In this document: positions 47,671 to 56,111 of the stretch, in pieces | How positions within the stretch are numbered: the first letter of the stretch is position 1 | How the letters are laid out: the number at the start of each line of letters is the position of its first letter | From: Sphingobacteriaceae bacterium | Lineage (GTDB): Bacteria; Bacteroidota; Bacteroidia; B-17B0; Aurantibacillaceae | DNA length: 64,000 nt | Direction of reading: 5' to 3' | Assembly (NCBI GenBank): GCA_023251725.1 | Contig: JAHEYG010000003.1 | Location: 1 to 64,000, forward strand | Position numbers and translations under genes: made by a program | The notes under the pieces: generated by a model | The model's database searches: none | Told to the model about the DNA's origin: nothing | Seen by the model: the letters and a program-made list of their open reading frames with translations, nothing else

Positions 47671-48018
47671 TTAATTTACTTTCACAATATAAGAAAGTAT
47701 TTTGGTAACATCATTGTATTTGTACAATGCAAAATGCAATGTGTCTTGTCCTTTTTGAAGAGCCTTAAAATTATAATACACTCCTTTTTCGTTACCGTGA
47801 AAAACCGAATTTATATATTCAATGCAATTTTTATTGTGCTTATCATCTAATTTCCACATTAATTGTTCGCTGTGATTTTCGGGAAGTATAATCATGAAAT
47901 TTTCTCCGTTTTTTACAATATTAATTTCGGGAGAAGTTTTTTTAATTTCAGTATAAGAACAATTTTGGAAGAGGAATAGAATTAGTATTGAGAATTGAAA
48001 TATGAGTACAGATCGCAT
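47671..48018 (-). CDS. Small predicted lipoprotein, function unknown
   Basis: A 115-residue protein that I do not recognise. I start it at ATG 48018, because MRSVLIFQFSILILFLFQNC then gives a lipoprotein signal peptide ending in a Cys at residue 20; a longer frame to 48099 would only add a GC-rich stretch that looks non-coding. The mature part (about 95 residues) has aromatic and charged residues without clear motif. It lies 24 bp ahead of the TPR gene on the same strand and could be cotranscribed with it, and it follows RNase Y after 90 bp. The Cys lies in an FQNC context, a weaker lipobox than usual. Confidence 0.6.
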   Translation of the reverse strand: MRSVLIFQFSILILFLFQNCSYTEIKKTSPEINIVKNGENFMIILPENHSEQLMWKLDDKHNKNCIEYINSVFHGNEKGVYYNFKALQKGQDTLHFALYKYNDVTKILSYIVKVN

Positions 48019-48108
48019 CGTAAGAACCCAAAAAAAATCTGATAATTTTCCGCAGGAGCGAATCGGGAGGAGGTGCCTTTTTTTTAATTTAAAAAACATT
48101 TCTCAAAT

Positions 48109-49665
48109 TTATTTCGCGTAAGCTGTTGATCTGGTTTCGCGTATAACGGTCACCTTAACCTGACCGGGATAAGTCATTTCGGTTTGAATTTTTTGCGAAA
48201 TGGCAAATGCTAATTCTTCAGCTTTTGCATCGGTTACTTTTTCACTGGTAACAATAACACGCAATTCTCTTCCTGCCTGAATGGCGTAAGTTTTTTCAAC
48301 GCCTTCATAAGCTAATGCCAACGCTTCTAAATCTTTTAAACGCTTCATGTATTGTTCGGCCACTTCGCGGCGTGCACCGGGGCGAGCTCCGCTAATTGCA
48401 TCACACACTTGTATAATTGGTGCGTATAAAGTATTCATTTCTACTTCGTCGTGATGCGCACCGATGGCGTTACAAACTTCGGGTTTCTCTTTATATTTTT
48501 CGGCGAGCTTCATTCCTAAAATAGCGTGTGGCAATTCAGGTTCATCGTCGGGCACTTTTCCAATATCGTGTAGTAAGCCGGCGCGTTTTGCAACTTTAGG
48601 ATTTAATCCCATTTCACTCGCCATGATAGCGCAGAGATTGGCAACCTCGCGCGAGTGCTGTAATAAATTTTGTCCGTACGAAGAGCGGTATTTCATTCTT
48701 CCAACCATACGAGTAAGTTCAGGGTGTAAACCATGTACGCCTAAATCAATACATGTACGTTTTCCTATTTCAATAATTTCTTCCTCAATCATTTTTTTGG
48801 TTTTCTCAACCACTTCTTCAATTCGCGCCGGGTGAATTCTGCCATCGCCTACTAATTGGTGTAAAGCCAATCGGGCAATTTCGCGACGGATAGAATCAAA
48901 ACACGATAAGGTAATTGCATCAGGCGTATCATCCACAATAATTTCAACTCCGGTGGCGGCTTCTAAAGCGCGAATGTTTCTTCCTTCCCTTCCTATAATT
49001 CTGCCTTTCATTTCATCGCCTTCAATATGAAAAACTGTTACCGAATTTTCAATGGCAGTTTCTGTTGCAACGCGTTGTATGGATTGTATAACAATTCTTT
49101 TCGCTTCTTTATTGGCAGTGAGTTTTGCTTCATCCATTATATCTTTAATGTACGACATGGCCTGTGTTTTAGCTTCGGCTTTTACACTTTCTACTAATTG
49201 GGCTTTGGCATCATCGGCTTTCATACCCGAAACTTTTTCGAGCATTTCTAGTTGACGGCGATGCAATTTATCGGCTTCTTCATTACGTTGTTTGTAAATA
49301 TCCACTTGTAAAGAAGCTTGTTGTTTTTGAACCTCCACTTCTTTTTCTTTGCGGGTAAATTCTTCTATTTTTTTTGAGAGATCGGTATCCTTTTGCTTAA
49401 TGCGGTTTTCGGTTTGTGCAATGTGTTGATTTTTTTCGTGAACCGATTTATCGTGTTCCGACCGAAGCTGAAGAAATTTTTCTTTAGCCTGAAGTATTTT
49501 TTCCTGCTTCAAAGCTTCCGATTTTACTTCAGCCTCTTTAATGATGTTTTCTTTTTCTTTTTGAGCTCCTTTATTAATTCTTGAATTGGCAATTATAAAA
49601 CCAATAATCAATCCTAAAATAAGGGCTCCCGATATAAAACTTATTTCTAATACACTCAAATTCAT
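48109..49665 (-). CDS. rny: Ribonuclease Y
   Basis: A 518-residue membrane-anchored endoribonuclease that starts mRNA decay. I start it at ATG 49665 ([20 protein letters not shown]), which gives the usual N-terminal membrane helix; an ATG 24 bp upstream is possible. A long coiled coil covers about residues 25-180. The KH RNA-binding domain shows [26 protein letters not shown]-like sequence around residues 205-240. The HD domain has [15 protein letters not shown] and the metal-binding motif LLHDIGK with a further conserved [10 protein letters not shown]. The length matches the family (about 520). A strong hairpin terminator separates it from zapA. Confidence 0.96.
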   Translation of the reverse strand: MNLSVLEISFISGALILGLIIGFIIANSRINKGAQKEKENIIKEAEVKSEALKQEKILQAKEKFLQLRSEHDKSVHEKNQHIAQTENRIKQKDTDLSKKIEEFTRKEKEVEVQKQQASLQVDIYKQRNEEADKLHRRQLEMLEKVSGMKADDAKAQLVESVKAEAKTQAMSYIKDIMDEAKLTANKEAKRIVIQSIQRVATETAIENSVTVFHIEGDEMKGRIIGREGRNIRALEAATGVEIIVDDTPDAITLSCFDSIRREIARLALHQLVGDGRIHPARIEEVVEKTKKMIEEEIIEIGKRTCIDLGVHGLHPELTRMVGRMKYRSSYGQNLLQHSREVANLCAIMASEMGLNPKVAKRAGLLHDIGKVPDDEPELPHAILGMKLAEKYKEKPEVCNAIGAHHDEVEMNTLYAPIIQVCDAISGARPGARREVAEQYMKRLKDLEALALAYEGVEKTYAIQAGRELRVIVTSEKVTDAKAEELAFAISQKIQTEMTYPGQVKVTVIRETRSTAYAK

Positions 49666-49691
49666 GATTTCAAATATTAAATAAAACAAAA

Positions 49692-49738
49692 ACGCACAAA
49701 TTTTAATACGGTATTATCCGTTATAAAAATTTGTGCGT
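49692..49738 (-). terminator. Strong hairpin terminator after zapA
   Basis: A perfect 13-bp stem, ACGCACAAATTTT (49692-49704) with AAAATTTGTGCGT (49726-49738), encloses a second stem ACGG/CCGT. On the minus strand it is followed by TTTTTGTTTTAT, the expected U tract, 29 bp after the zapA stop. Confidence 0.85.
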
Positions 49739-49766
49739 GAAAAAAAAATGTGCAGATAAACTGCTC

Positions 49767-50078
49767 TTACTCTTCTAAATTTTTAATGTCTTGATAATGC
49801 TGATTCAACATCATCTCCACATCAATAAATAGTATTTTCAAATGGCTTAACTCTTTTTCGGTGTTCTCAGCTTTTTGATAAAACTGGGCAACTAAATGTA
49901 ACATCACCATTGCCAGAACATCCTTTTTATCTTTAACTGCGTAGCTCTTTTCGAACTCTACAATTTTAGTATTAATTAAGTCAACAACCCTTCTTACGTT
50001 TTCCTCGTCTTCGGTTCTTACTTTCAGCGGATACATTCCGCCTGCAATTTCTACTTTTATGCTAACCTCATTCATCAA
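49767..50078 (-). CDS. zapA: Cell division protein ZapA
   Basis: A 103-residue protein that bundles FtsZ filaments at the division ring. The start MNEVSIKVEIAGGMYPLKVRTEDEENVRRVVDLINTKI is the standard ZapA N-terminal domain (residues 2-40), followed by the segment DVLAMVMLHLVAQFYQ and a C-terminal coiled coil. The first two codons are both ATG, so the start could be 50078 or 50075. It lies 19 bp downstream of the large coiled-coil gene, to which it is probably cotranscribed, and is followed by a strong terminator. Confidence 0.93.
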   Translation of the reverse strand: MMNEVSIKVEIAGGMYPLKVRTEDEENVRRVVDLINTKIVEFEKSYAVKDKKDVLAMVMLHLVAQFYQKAENTEKELSHLKILFIDVEMMLNQHYQDIKNLEE

Positions 50079-50097
50079 AAACAGGAAGGGTGTTTAA

Positions 50098-52212
50098 TTA
50101 AGCACTCAACAAAGCAATACACTTATCAATTTCACGCACTAGTTCAGTAATCTGTTTCTTCATTACGGTTTTTTCATCAGTTACACCGTCTGAAGATTTA
50201 GCTAATATAATGTTCTTCCTGTGATTATTCAAACCTGTTACGTCAATACTCTGACTATCAATATTTTGAGATATATTACTAACCACTTCATTCATCTTTA
50301 ACAGCTGATTTGCCATTTCTTCTTTATCGTTAAGAAGTGATAAGCGATCGTTATTTAGTTCATCAATTTGTTTCACTAAATTTTCAATATGCGCAGTTTG
50401 TTCAACTGATTCTTGTTGGTTTGTTACAGAAGCGATTTGCTCTTCGGTGGAAGAAATTTTTGCATTAAGACTTTCAACTTCAGTTTTCAATTGTGCTACT
50501 TCATTTGTTAATGCCGCATTATTAGCTGAAAGAGTAGTTAATTCGAAATTCTTTTCGTTCAATGTTTCTTTTAATTCTTTAGCGCGACCCTTCACGCTCA
50601 TACCTGCCAGTTCTAATTCAGATTTTAAAAGTTTTAATTCTTCTTCCTGAGCTTCTACTTTATCCTGAGCAATATTAATTTCGTTAATTAAATTAGTATT
50701 TTCGGCTAACAGTTTTTGATTTTCAACTTCTTTAGCTTGTAATTCTTGCTGACTAAGAACTTCCAATTCAGATTTAAAAGTTTCGAAAGTGCTTTCTTTT
50801 TCAGAAACTTCACCTAATGATTTTTCAATCTCACTATTTAAACGCTCAATTTCCGATTTTGAATAACCTAACTCTGCATTCTTTGAAGAAACAGAAGAAC
50901 TAAGTTCTGCAATAGAATTAGCTTTAGTGGCAAGATCAGTCTCGAGTTCAGAAATAGTTTCACTTAATTTACTTAACTCGTTATTTAAATTTTGCACCTG
51001 CTCACCTTGCGATTGTTGCTGAGCATTTTTGTAATTTTCGAATTCGCTTGTAAGATTCGAGTGAGCTTCGCCTTGGGAAGTTAATTCACCAATTTTAAGT
51101 TCGAGCTCTCTTGTTAAGTCTTCAATTTTGGTAGTGTGCTCATCTAAATTACTAACAAGTTCTCTTATTTTTTCTTTGAAGTTTTCGTTTTCAATGGCAA
51201 ATTTATTTAAGTCCTCAGTTAATTTGGTGTTTTGTTCGTTAGAATGTATTAAGGTATTTGATAAACGCTCTTCGTATTCGGCTTTTAAGTTTTCTAAATC
51301 CGTTCCGGCCATTGCCATTAGCGAATTTATTTGTGATTCGTGCTCGGTAATTAAACTTTGCTCTTTAGAAGAAAAAGAAGAAGTAAGTTCTTCAATTTTC
51401 TCACTAATCAAACGTTCGAATTCAAGTTTTTGCGAATCAACAGTATTTTGTAAAGAATTAATTTGATTGGCAAAAATTGTTGTATTGTCGATTTGTTTTT
51501 TAGTATAAGCATCTTCCAAACGGGCTAATTTTCCTTCGTACTCGTTAGTTAATGTTTCTATTTGTAATGAAGAAGCTTCTGCATTATCACGTAACTGAGT
51601 TTCATAATTTGATTTAAGCTGTGTAATCTCAGAAGTAAAACTTTCATTTAATGAAGCCAATTCCGACTCGTTTTTAGTAGTTAAGTCAGCTTCTTTCTCT
51701 GCCATAGCTTGAGCTAAAGCATTTATTTTTTGCTCATACTCATCACGCACACCAATTTCGCGATAGTGTGTGTTAGAACGTAATTCTTCAATATGTTTTG
51801 TCAGTTCGGTTTTAACGGCATTAATTTCTTCTTCAGATGCATTTTTTACACCACGAATTTTTTCTTCGTATTCGCCCGAAATACCGTCTAAACGACTTTG
51901 TAAATTTTCAATTTCATTTAAATGAGAGGTAATCTCATCTTGTTTCGCCTGCAATTGTTCTTTTATGCTCGAACGTAATTCTTTAAACGAAATTAATTCT
52001 GATTTGTAATTCAGATTATCGCGCTCCATCACTACCATTTTTGTATTTAAAACATCAATGGTAACTTGTAAACGTTTGCAGTCTTCGTCGCGCTCAATTA
52101 ATTGATTACGGTAATCGCTTAAAGAGCGTTTTAAGTTAATGTACTCTTTTCGAAGAGTTACATCACTGTCTAAAACTTGCTGTAATTCGGTTTTTAAATT
52201 TTCTGCGTTCAT
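50098..52212 (-). CDS. Large coiled-coil protein upstream of zapA
   Basis: A 704-residue protein that is almost entirely coiled coil, with no signal peptide or membrane helix. I start it at ATG 52212 (MNAENLKTELQQVLDSDVTL); the frame continues 56 codons further up, but that part is the translation of an intergenic repeat. Heptad-like patterns with Glu, Leu, Ser and Asn run from about residue 5 to 690. The last 21 residues (MKKQITELVREIDKCIALLS, ending in A) resemble the end of the small ZapB-like coiled-coil proteins found beside zapA in many Bacteroidota. It may thus be a greatly lengthened division-ring partner of ZapA. The alternative is a filament- or chromosome-organising protein of another kind. 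The function is inference from context. Confidence 0.7.
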   Translation of the reverse strand: MNAENLKTELQQVLDSDVTLRKEYINLKRSLSDYRNQLIERDEDCKRLQVTIDVLNTKMVVMERDNLNYKSELISFKELRSSIKEQLQAKQDEITSHLNEIENLQSRLDGISGEYEEKIRGVKNASEEEINAVKTELTKHIEELRSNTHYREIGVRDEYEQKINALAQAMAEKEADLTTKNESELASLNESFTSEITQLKSNYETQLRDNAEASSLQIETLTNEYEGKLARLEDAYTKKQIDNTTIFANQINSLQNTVDSQKLEFERLISEKIEELTSSFSSKEQSLITEHESQINSLMAMAGTDLENLKAEYEERLSNTLIHSNEQNTKLTEDLNKFAIENENFKEKIRELVSNLDEHTTKIEDLTRELELKIGELTSQGEAHSNLTSEFENYKNAQQQSQGEQVQNLNNELSKLSETISELETDLATKANSIAELSSSVSSKNAELGYSKSEIERLNSEIEKSLGEVSEKESTFETFKSELEVLSQQELQAKEVENQKLLAENTNLINEINIAQDKVEAQEEELKLLKSELELAGMSVKGRAKELKETLNEKNFELTTLSANNAALTNEVAQLKTEVESLNAKISSTEEQIASVTNQQESVEQTAHIENLVKQIDELNNDRLSLLNDKEEMANQLLKMNEVVSNISQNIDSQSIDVTGLNNHRKNIILAKSSDGVTDEKTVMKKQITELVREIDKCIALLSA

Positions 52213-52369
52213 TGGTATTATTTTAGTTTGCGAAATAGTAAATTTACTTTGGGCTAAAAATAGACAATACCTTAGCGCTAAATTTTGCTGAAGCACATTA
52301 TGATTCAACACTGCTTTGTTAATTAAACCTGAGGTAATTAAGAATTGAGTGTTAATAACCATCGCAAAA

Positions 52370-52429
52370 CCCCTTTCCATAAAGGAGAGGGTGTCGCGCT
52401 GAATGGCGTTACGGGTGAGGTCAATCTGA
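52370..52429 (-). repeat. Second copy of the CCTCACCC palindromic element
   Basis: On the minus strand this reads CCTCACCCGTAACGCC, then CCCTCTCC, a short loop and GGAAAGGGG. It shares the CCTCACCC head and the CTCTCC/GGA-AGGGG stem with the element at 5328-5364 but has a longer middle. It sits in the divergent 280-bp spacer between the coiled-coil gene and the aminotransferase gene. Confidence 0.6.
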
Positions 52430-52492
52430 GCAATGATGATTTTATTTCAGCCAATAATTTTGTTACTTTGCTATTCATTAAGATTTAAAACC

Positions 52493-53701
52493 ATGCTACC
52501 ATTTTCGCCGCCACGTATTGATGATAAAATTTGTGATGAGGTTGTTGCCGCCTTAAAATCAGGTTGGATAACCACCGGACCGCGCACCAAAGATTTCGAA
52601 AAACGAATTACAAAATATTGCGGAAACAAGTCTACTTTGTGTTTAAATTCCGCTACAGCGGGATTGGAAATTATGCTGCGTTGGTTTGGGGTGGGAGAAG
52701 GCGATGAAGTTATTGTGCCTGCGTACACCTATTGCGCTACAGCGAATGTAGTGATTCATTGCGGCGCTACACCGGTTTTTGTGGATACGAATGAAACTGA
52801 TTTTAATATTAATATCCAATCGTTAGAAAAAGCGATCACTAATAAAACAAAAGTAATTATGCCCGTTGATTTTGCGGGAATGCCCTGCGATTTTGATGAG
52901 ATAAATAAATTGGTTCAAACACATAAAAACTTATTTAATGCAGGAAATGATATTCAGAAACAATTAGGAAGAATATTAATTCTGGCCGATGCGGCGCATT
53001 CGTTCGGCGCTACTTATAAAACAAAAAAAACCGGAACGCTTTGTGATGTTTCTGTTTTTTCGTTTCACGCTGTAAAAAATTTAGTAACCGCCGAAGGCGG
53101 AGCCATTTGCCTTAACTTACCCGAACCTTTTAATAATGATGAAATTTATAAATACCTCTGCATAAAAACACTGCACGGACAAAATAAAGATGCCTTAGCA
53201 AAAACGCAAAAAGGAAACTGGAAATACGATGTAATTGAAGCCGGATACAAATGTAACATGACAGATATTTCAGCGGCCATCGGATTAATTGAAATTGAAC
53301 GGTACGATAATGATACTTTAGTAAAACGTAAGCACATTGTTGATTTGTATAATAAAGGATTATCGGCTGACAAAAGATTTCATTTGCCTTTATTGAAAGA
53401 CGAAACGCGTACTTCGTGCTATCATTTATATCCTTTGCGAATAAATAATATTAGCGAAGCGCAGCGAGATGCTATTATTCAGGAAATATTTAATCAGGAG
53501 GTTTCGGTTAATGTGCATTTTATTCCTGTGCCCGCCATGAGTTTTTATAAAAAATTAGGTTACGATATTAAAAACTATCCCACCGCTTATAATAATTACG
53601 CTAACGAAATTAGTTTGCCTTTATATTATAATTTAACCGACGAACAGGTTAATACCGTTATTGTAGCCACCATTAATGCTGTAAATAAAGTTTTGTGCTA
53701 A
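52493..53701 (+). CDS. DegT/DnrJ/EryC1-family sugar aminotransferase
   Basis: A 402-residue PLP enzyme that aminates nucleotide-linked keto sugars for surface polysaccharides. I start it at ATG 52493 (MLPFSPPRIDDKICDEVVAALKSGW), which is the standard beginning of the family; upstream codons are not conserved. Motifs: LCLNSATAGLEIML (about 49-62), VIVPAYTYCATANV (73-86), D166 in LADAAHSFGA and the PLP-binding lysine K195 in FSFHAVKNLVTAEGG. It overlaps the sugar transferase gene by 7 bp, so the two form a unit for making a lipid-linked amino sugar. A short insert (about 145-160) precedes the D166 strand. Confidence 0.93.
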   Translation: MLPFSPPRIDDKICDEVVAALKSGWITTGPRTKDFEKRITKYCGNKSTLCLNSATAGLEIMLRWFGVGEGDEVIVPAYTYCATANVVIHCGATPVFVDTNETDFNINIQSLEKAITNKTKVIMPVDFAGMPCDFDEINKLVQTHKNLFNAGNDIQKQLGRILILADAAHSFGATYKTKKTGTLCDVSVFSFHAVKNLVTAEGGAICLNLPEPFNNDEIYKYLCIKTLHGQNKDALAKTQKGNWKYDVIEAGYKCNMTDISAAIGLIEIERYDNDTLVKRKHIVDLYNKGLSADKRFHLPLLKDETRTSCYHLYPLRINNISEAQRDAIIQEIFNQEVSVNVHFIPVPAMSFYKKLGYDIKNYPTAYNNYANEISLPLYYNLTDEQVNTVIVATINAVNKVLC

Positions 53702-54288
53702 AACGTTTATTTGATATTGTTTGTTCTTTAATAGGATTGATGATATTATGTCCGTTTTTGGTTTTATTTGCACTGCTCATCATTTTCACTTCGGGCTTTC
53801 CTGTATTTTATTTGCAAACGCGGGTGGGAAAAAATAGCAAAGATTTTATTTTATTTAAATTTCGCAGCATGCGAACGAATGCCGACAAGCAGGGTTTGCT
53901 GACCGTTGGCCGGGATGAGCGCATAACTGGGATGGGATATTTTTTGAGGAAATATAAATTAGATGAACTGCCTCAATTGTTTAATGTTTTGTTTGGCAAT
54001 ATGAGTTTGGTAGGACCTCGCCCCGAAGTAAGAAAGTACATTGATTTGTATAATGAAGAACAAAAAAAAGTTTTATTGGTAAAACCCGGCATTACCGATT
54101 ACGCCTCTTTAGATTACATTAACGAAAACGAATTGCTTTCAAAATCTCAAAACCCCGAAGAAACTTATATTAAAGAGATAATGCCTGCAAAGTTGGAGTT
54201 GAATATGAAGTATATTAAAGAGGCAGGCTTTGGTACGGATTTGAAAATTATTTTTAGGACGATTGGGAGAATTTTTAGTAGGCAGTAG
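53695..54288 (+). CDS. Initiating sugar-phosphate transferase (bacterial sugar transferase family)
   Basis: A 197-residue membrane enzyme that attaches the first sugar phosphate to undecaprenyl phosphate. The single N-terminal membrane region (FDIVCSLIGLMILCPFLVLFALLIIF) is followed by the family motifs FYLQTRVGKNSKDFILFKFRSM (about 40-60, in which the KFRSM part is diagnostic), LRKYKLDELPQLFNVLFGNMSLVGPRPE (about 92-120). This is the short form without the long extra membrane domain, like PglC. The start is GTG at 53695, within the end of the aminotransferase gene (7-bp overlap). The stop codon lies inside a tandem repeat. The sugar is likely an amino sugar supplied by the gene upstream; this is inference. 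Confidence 0.92.
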   Translation: MLKRLFDIVCSLIGLMILCPFLVLFALLIIFTSGFPVFYLQTRVGKNSKDFILFKFRSMRTNADKQGLLTVGRDERITGMGYFLRKYKLDELPQLFNVLFGNMSLVGPRPEVRKYIDLYNEEQKKVLLVKPGITDYASLDYINENELLSKSQNPEETYIKEIMPAKLELNMKYIKEAGFGTDLKIIFRTIGRIFSRQ

Positions 54289-54318
54289 GCAGTGGCAGTT
54301 GGCAGTAGCAGTGGCAGT
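54275..54318. repeat. GGCAGT-type tandem repeat at a gene end
   Basis: Imperfect 6-7 bp units (AGTAGGC, AGTAGGC, AGTGGC, AGTTGGC, AGTAGC, AGTGGC, AGT). The first units encode the last residues and the TAG stop codon of the sugar transferase gene. A GC-rich inverted repeat (CGCC at 54331, GGCG at 54346) follows. Confidence 0.75.
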
Positions 54319-54392
54319 CAATTATTAGGACGCCGAGCCCGTCGAGGCGGGATTAGAAAGATTATTTTTATTCAATAACCCTTAACCTTTTT

Positions 54393-55145
54393 CTACAACT
54401 TCCTAATAACATGATTAAATCCATTCGACATGCGCAAACATTCTACCTTATAATACAGTGTAGATTTTGCAGATGCTTTTTCGGAAGATAATTTTTCCCG
54501 GAAACGGTATTTTAAATAATATAATTTAGATTTTATTTTAATGTGCAATCGTATTTTAAAAGCAATAAATCCGCGAAGCCATTCTATAGAAAATGGCGCC
54601 ATTAAAACCGCCAAATGATAATCAATACCAAATCTTCTGCCGCCGCTAATCACTTCCAGTTTCATTCCGTTTTTTGCAGCGTAATTTTCTATTCCTTTAA
54701 ACGACAAATGCGAATAAGAAATTTCATGAAAACATTCCATAAAAGCAATATATCCCACAAACACGCCGCCTTTTTTTAATATTCTTCCGATTTCTTTAAA
54801 AGCCAGTTCAACGTTAGGCACATGCTCCACTACCGAAGTCATAATAACCACATCAAAACTTTCATCTTCAAAAGGCAAGTCTTCTGCGCTGGCTATAACG
54901 GTCTGCGCACCTCCCTCAAATGGCTCAACACCCACCCAAATACCGCCGGCTTTTTCTACCGTGTTTTTGGTGCGGCCAAATCCGCAACCAATGTCCACCA
55001 CTTTTTTCCCACCCTTAGAAAGTTCGGCCAAATTATAAACCAATTCGTTTATTTTTATTTCGCAGTTGGGTGCCTGATCTTCTAAGGTTAACGATAATCT
55101 TACACCTTTAGCTAATGGTTGTCCGCTATTAATTACTTCCTTCAT
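54393..55145 (-). CDS. Class I SAM-dependent methyltransferase
   Basis: A 250-residue methyltransferase. The S-adenosylmethionine site is seen as VVDIGCGFGRTKNTVEKAG (about 48-66), the acidic residue at the end of strand 2 in WVGVEPFEGG, the D/E-rich ASAEDLPFEDESFDVVIMTSVVEHV (about 85-110), and LKKGGVFVGYIAF. This is the Methyltransf_11 type. The C-terminal 80 residues are basic. It sits 11 bp upstream of nothing on its own strand except the SirB1-like gene, which ends 10 bp before its start, so those two are likely cotranscribed. The substrate (sugar, lipid or small molecule) is open; nearby sugar-modifying genes on the other strand suggest a surface glycan, as inference. Confidence 0.85.
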   Translation of the reverse strand: MKEVINSGQPLAKGVRLSLTLEDQAPNCEIKINELVYNLAELSKGGKKVVDIGCGFGRTKNTVEKAGGIWVGVEPFEGGAQTVIASAEDLPFEDESFDVVIMTSVVEHVPNVELAFKEIGRILKKGGVFVGYIAFMECFHEISYSHLSFKGIENYAAKNGMKLEVISGGRRFGIDYHLAVLMAPFSIEWLRGFIAFKIRLHIKIKSKLYYLKYRFREKLSSEKASAKSTLYYKVECLRMSNGFNHVIRKL

Positions 55146-55155
55146 CCAATAAAAA

Positions 55156-56025
55156 TTAAAGAAATTTTTCGAGACGTTTCAGTTCTTCTACCTTATCAAC
55201 ATAACCCAGTTTTTCGAACGAATAAACCAGGTTATTAAGTATGCGTTTTATCATTTCTAAATTACTGCAAGGCAAGTAATATTTATTTTCGGGTTCAATG
55301 TTGAGTTGTTTTAAAAATGAGTCAATATCTTTCTGACTAAAAATTAAACCCTTACTAAACGGATTCACATAAAATAAAATATTATCCGATAAAGTTTTGT
55401 GTGTAGTGTCGTACAAATTCGCATAATCATTTACATAAGCTAAAACAAAATGCTGAGGTAAATTTACGCCGTAAATAGGAATGTTTAGCTCTTTGCACAC
55501 CAAGGCATAAACAACACTCAACATAACAGGATTTCCTTTTTTACTTTCGAGAACTACGTTTATAAAAGAATTTTGCGGCGCGTGATAATTGGTAATGTTG
55601 CCGCTAAATTGATGAACTTCAAATAAAATGTGATTAATTATTTTTACTTTTTCAAGTGCCGTTAAATCATCGTGAATTTCTAACCAAACATCCTGCTTAA
55701 TTTGTGCAATTTGCTTTTTGAGTTTATTCTCATCTAAGTCGGGATACTGAAAACGCGCAATTAAACAAACGCCTTTAAATAAATCTTCCTGTTCGTGCTC
55801 GGCCCAGTGTTTAAGCGCCTTTTGAAGGGCCTCGAAATGTATGTCGTGAATAATAATTTCAATGCGTTTTTGCATGATAATATCAAAACTATTTTCCCAA
55901 GCTGTTTCGAGGTGCGGAATGGCTTGCGGACCAAGCATAATAAAACGGTCTTTTACCTGCGAATAAATGGTTTCGTCGGGGTCGTCGAGCAAAGTAATCA
56001 AGGCGATTACTTCTTTTAAGTTCAT
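55156..56025 (-). CDS. SirB1/transglutaminase-like protein
   Basis: A 289-residue protein of the SirB1 type with a transglutaminase-like core (Transglut_core2). I start it at ATG 56025 (MNLKEVIALITLLDDPDETI); an upstream in-frame ATG at 56046 would add a few residues. An N-terminal helical region (about 1-95) is followed by the core segment FINVVLESKKGNPVMLSVVYALVCKELNIPIYGVNLPQHFVLAY (about 155-200). The usual nucleophilic Cys position is replaced by the segment GNPVMLS, as in many SirB1 proteins, so catalysis is doubtful. A last helix-pair of TPR type closes the protein. It is probably in an operon with the methyltransferase. Confidence 0.8.
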   Translation of the reverse strand: MNLKEVIALITLLDDPDETIYSQVKDRFIMLGPQAIPHLETAWENSFDIIMQKRIEIIIHDIHFEALQKALKHWAEHEQEDLFKGVCLIARFQYPDLDENKLKKQIAQIKQDVWLEIHDDLTALEKVKIINHILFEVHQFSGNITNYHAPQNSFINVVLESKKGNPVMLSVVYALVCKELNIPIYGVNLPQHFVLAYVNDYANLYDTTHKTLSDNILFYVNPFSKGLIFSQKDIDSFLKQLNIEPENKYYLPCSNLEMIKRILNNLVYSFEKLGYVDKVEELKRLEKFL

Positions 56026-56111
56026 TTCGTTTTTTCCCGGCTTCATGTGCAAAAGCAAAAATAAACGAAGCGTCGCACTGTTTTAGAAAGAAGCGTTTAT
56101 ATTTTCAACAA

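Noticed and set aside
48019-48099. Longer start for the small lipoprotein
   Set aside because: The extra 27 residues are basic and encoded by a GC-rich intergenic patch; starting at 48018 gives a signal peptide followed by Cys.
52213-52380. N-terminal extension of the coiled-coil protein (56 extra codons up to 52380)
   Set aside because: The extension starts inside the CCTCACCC repeat and has no coiled-coil character; the ATG at 52212 begins the heptad pattern directly.
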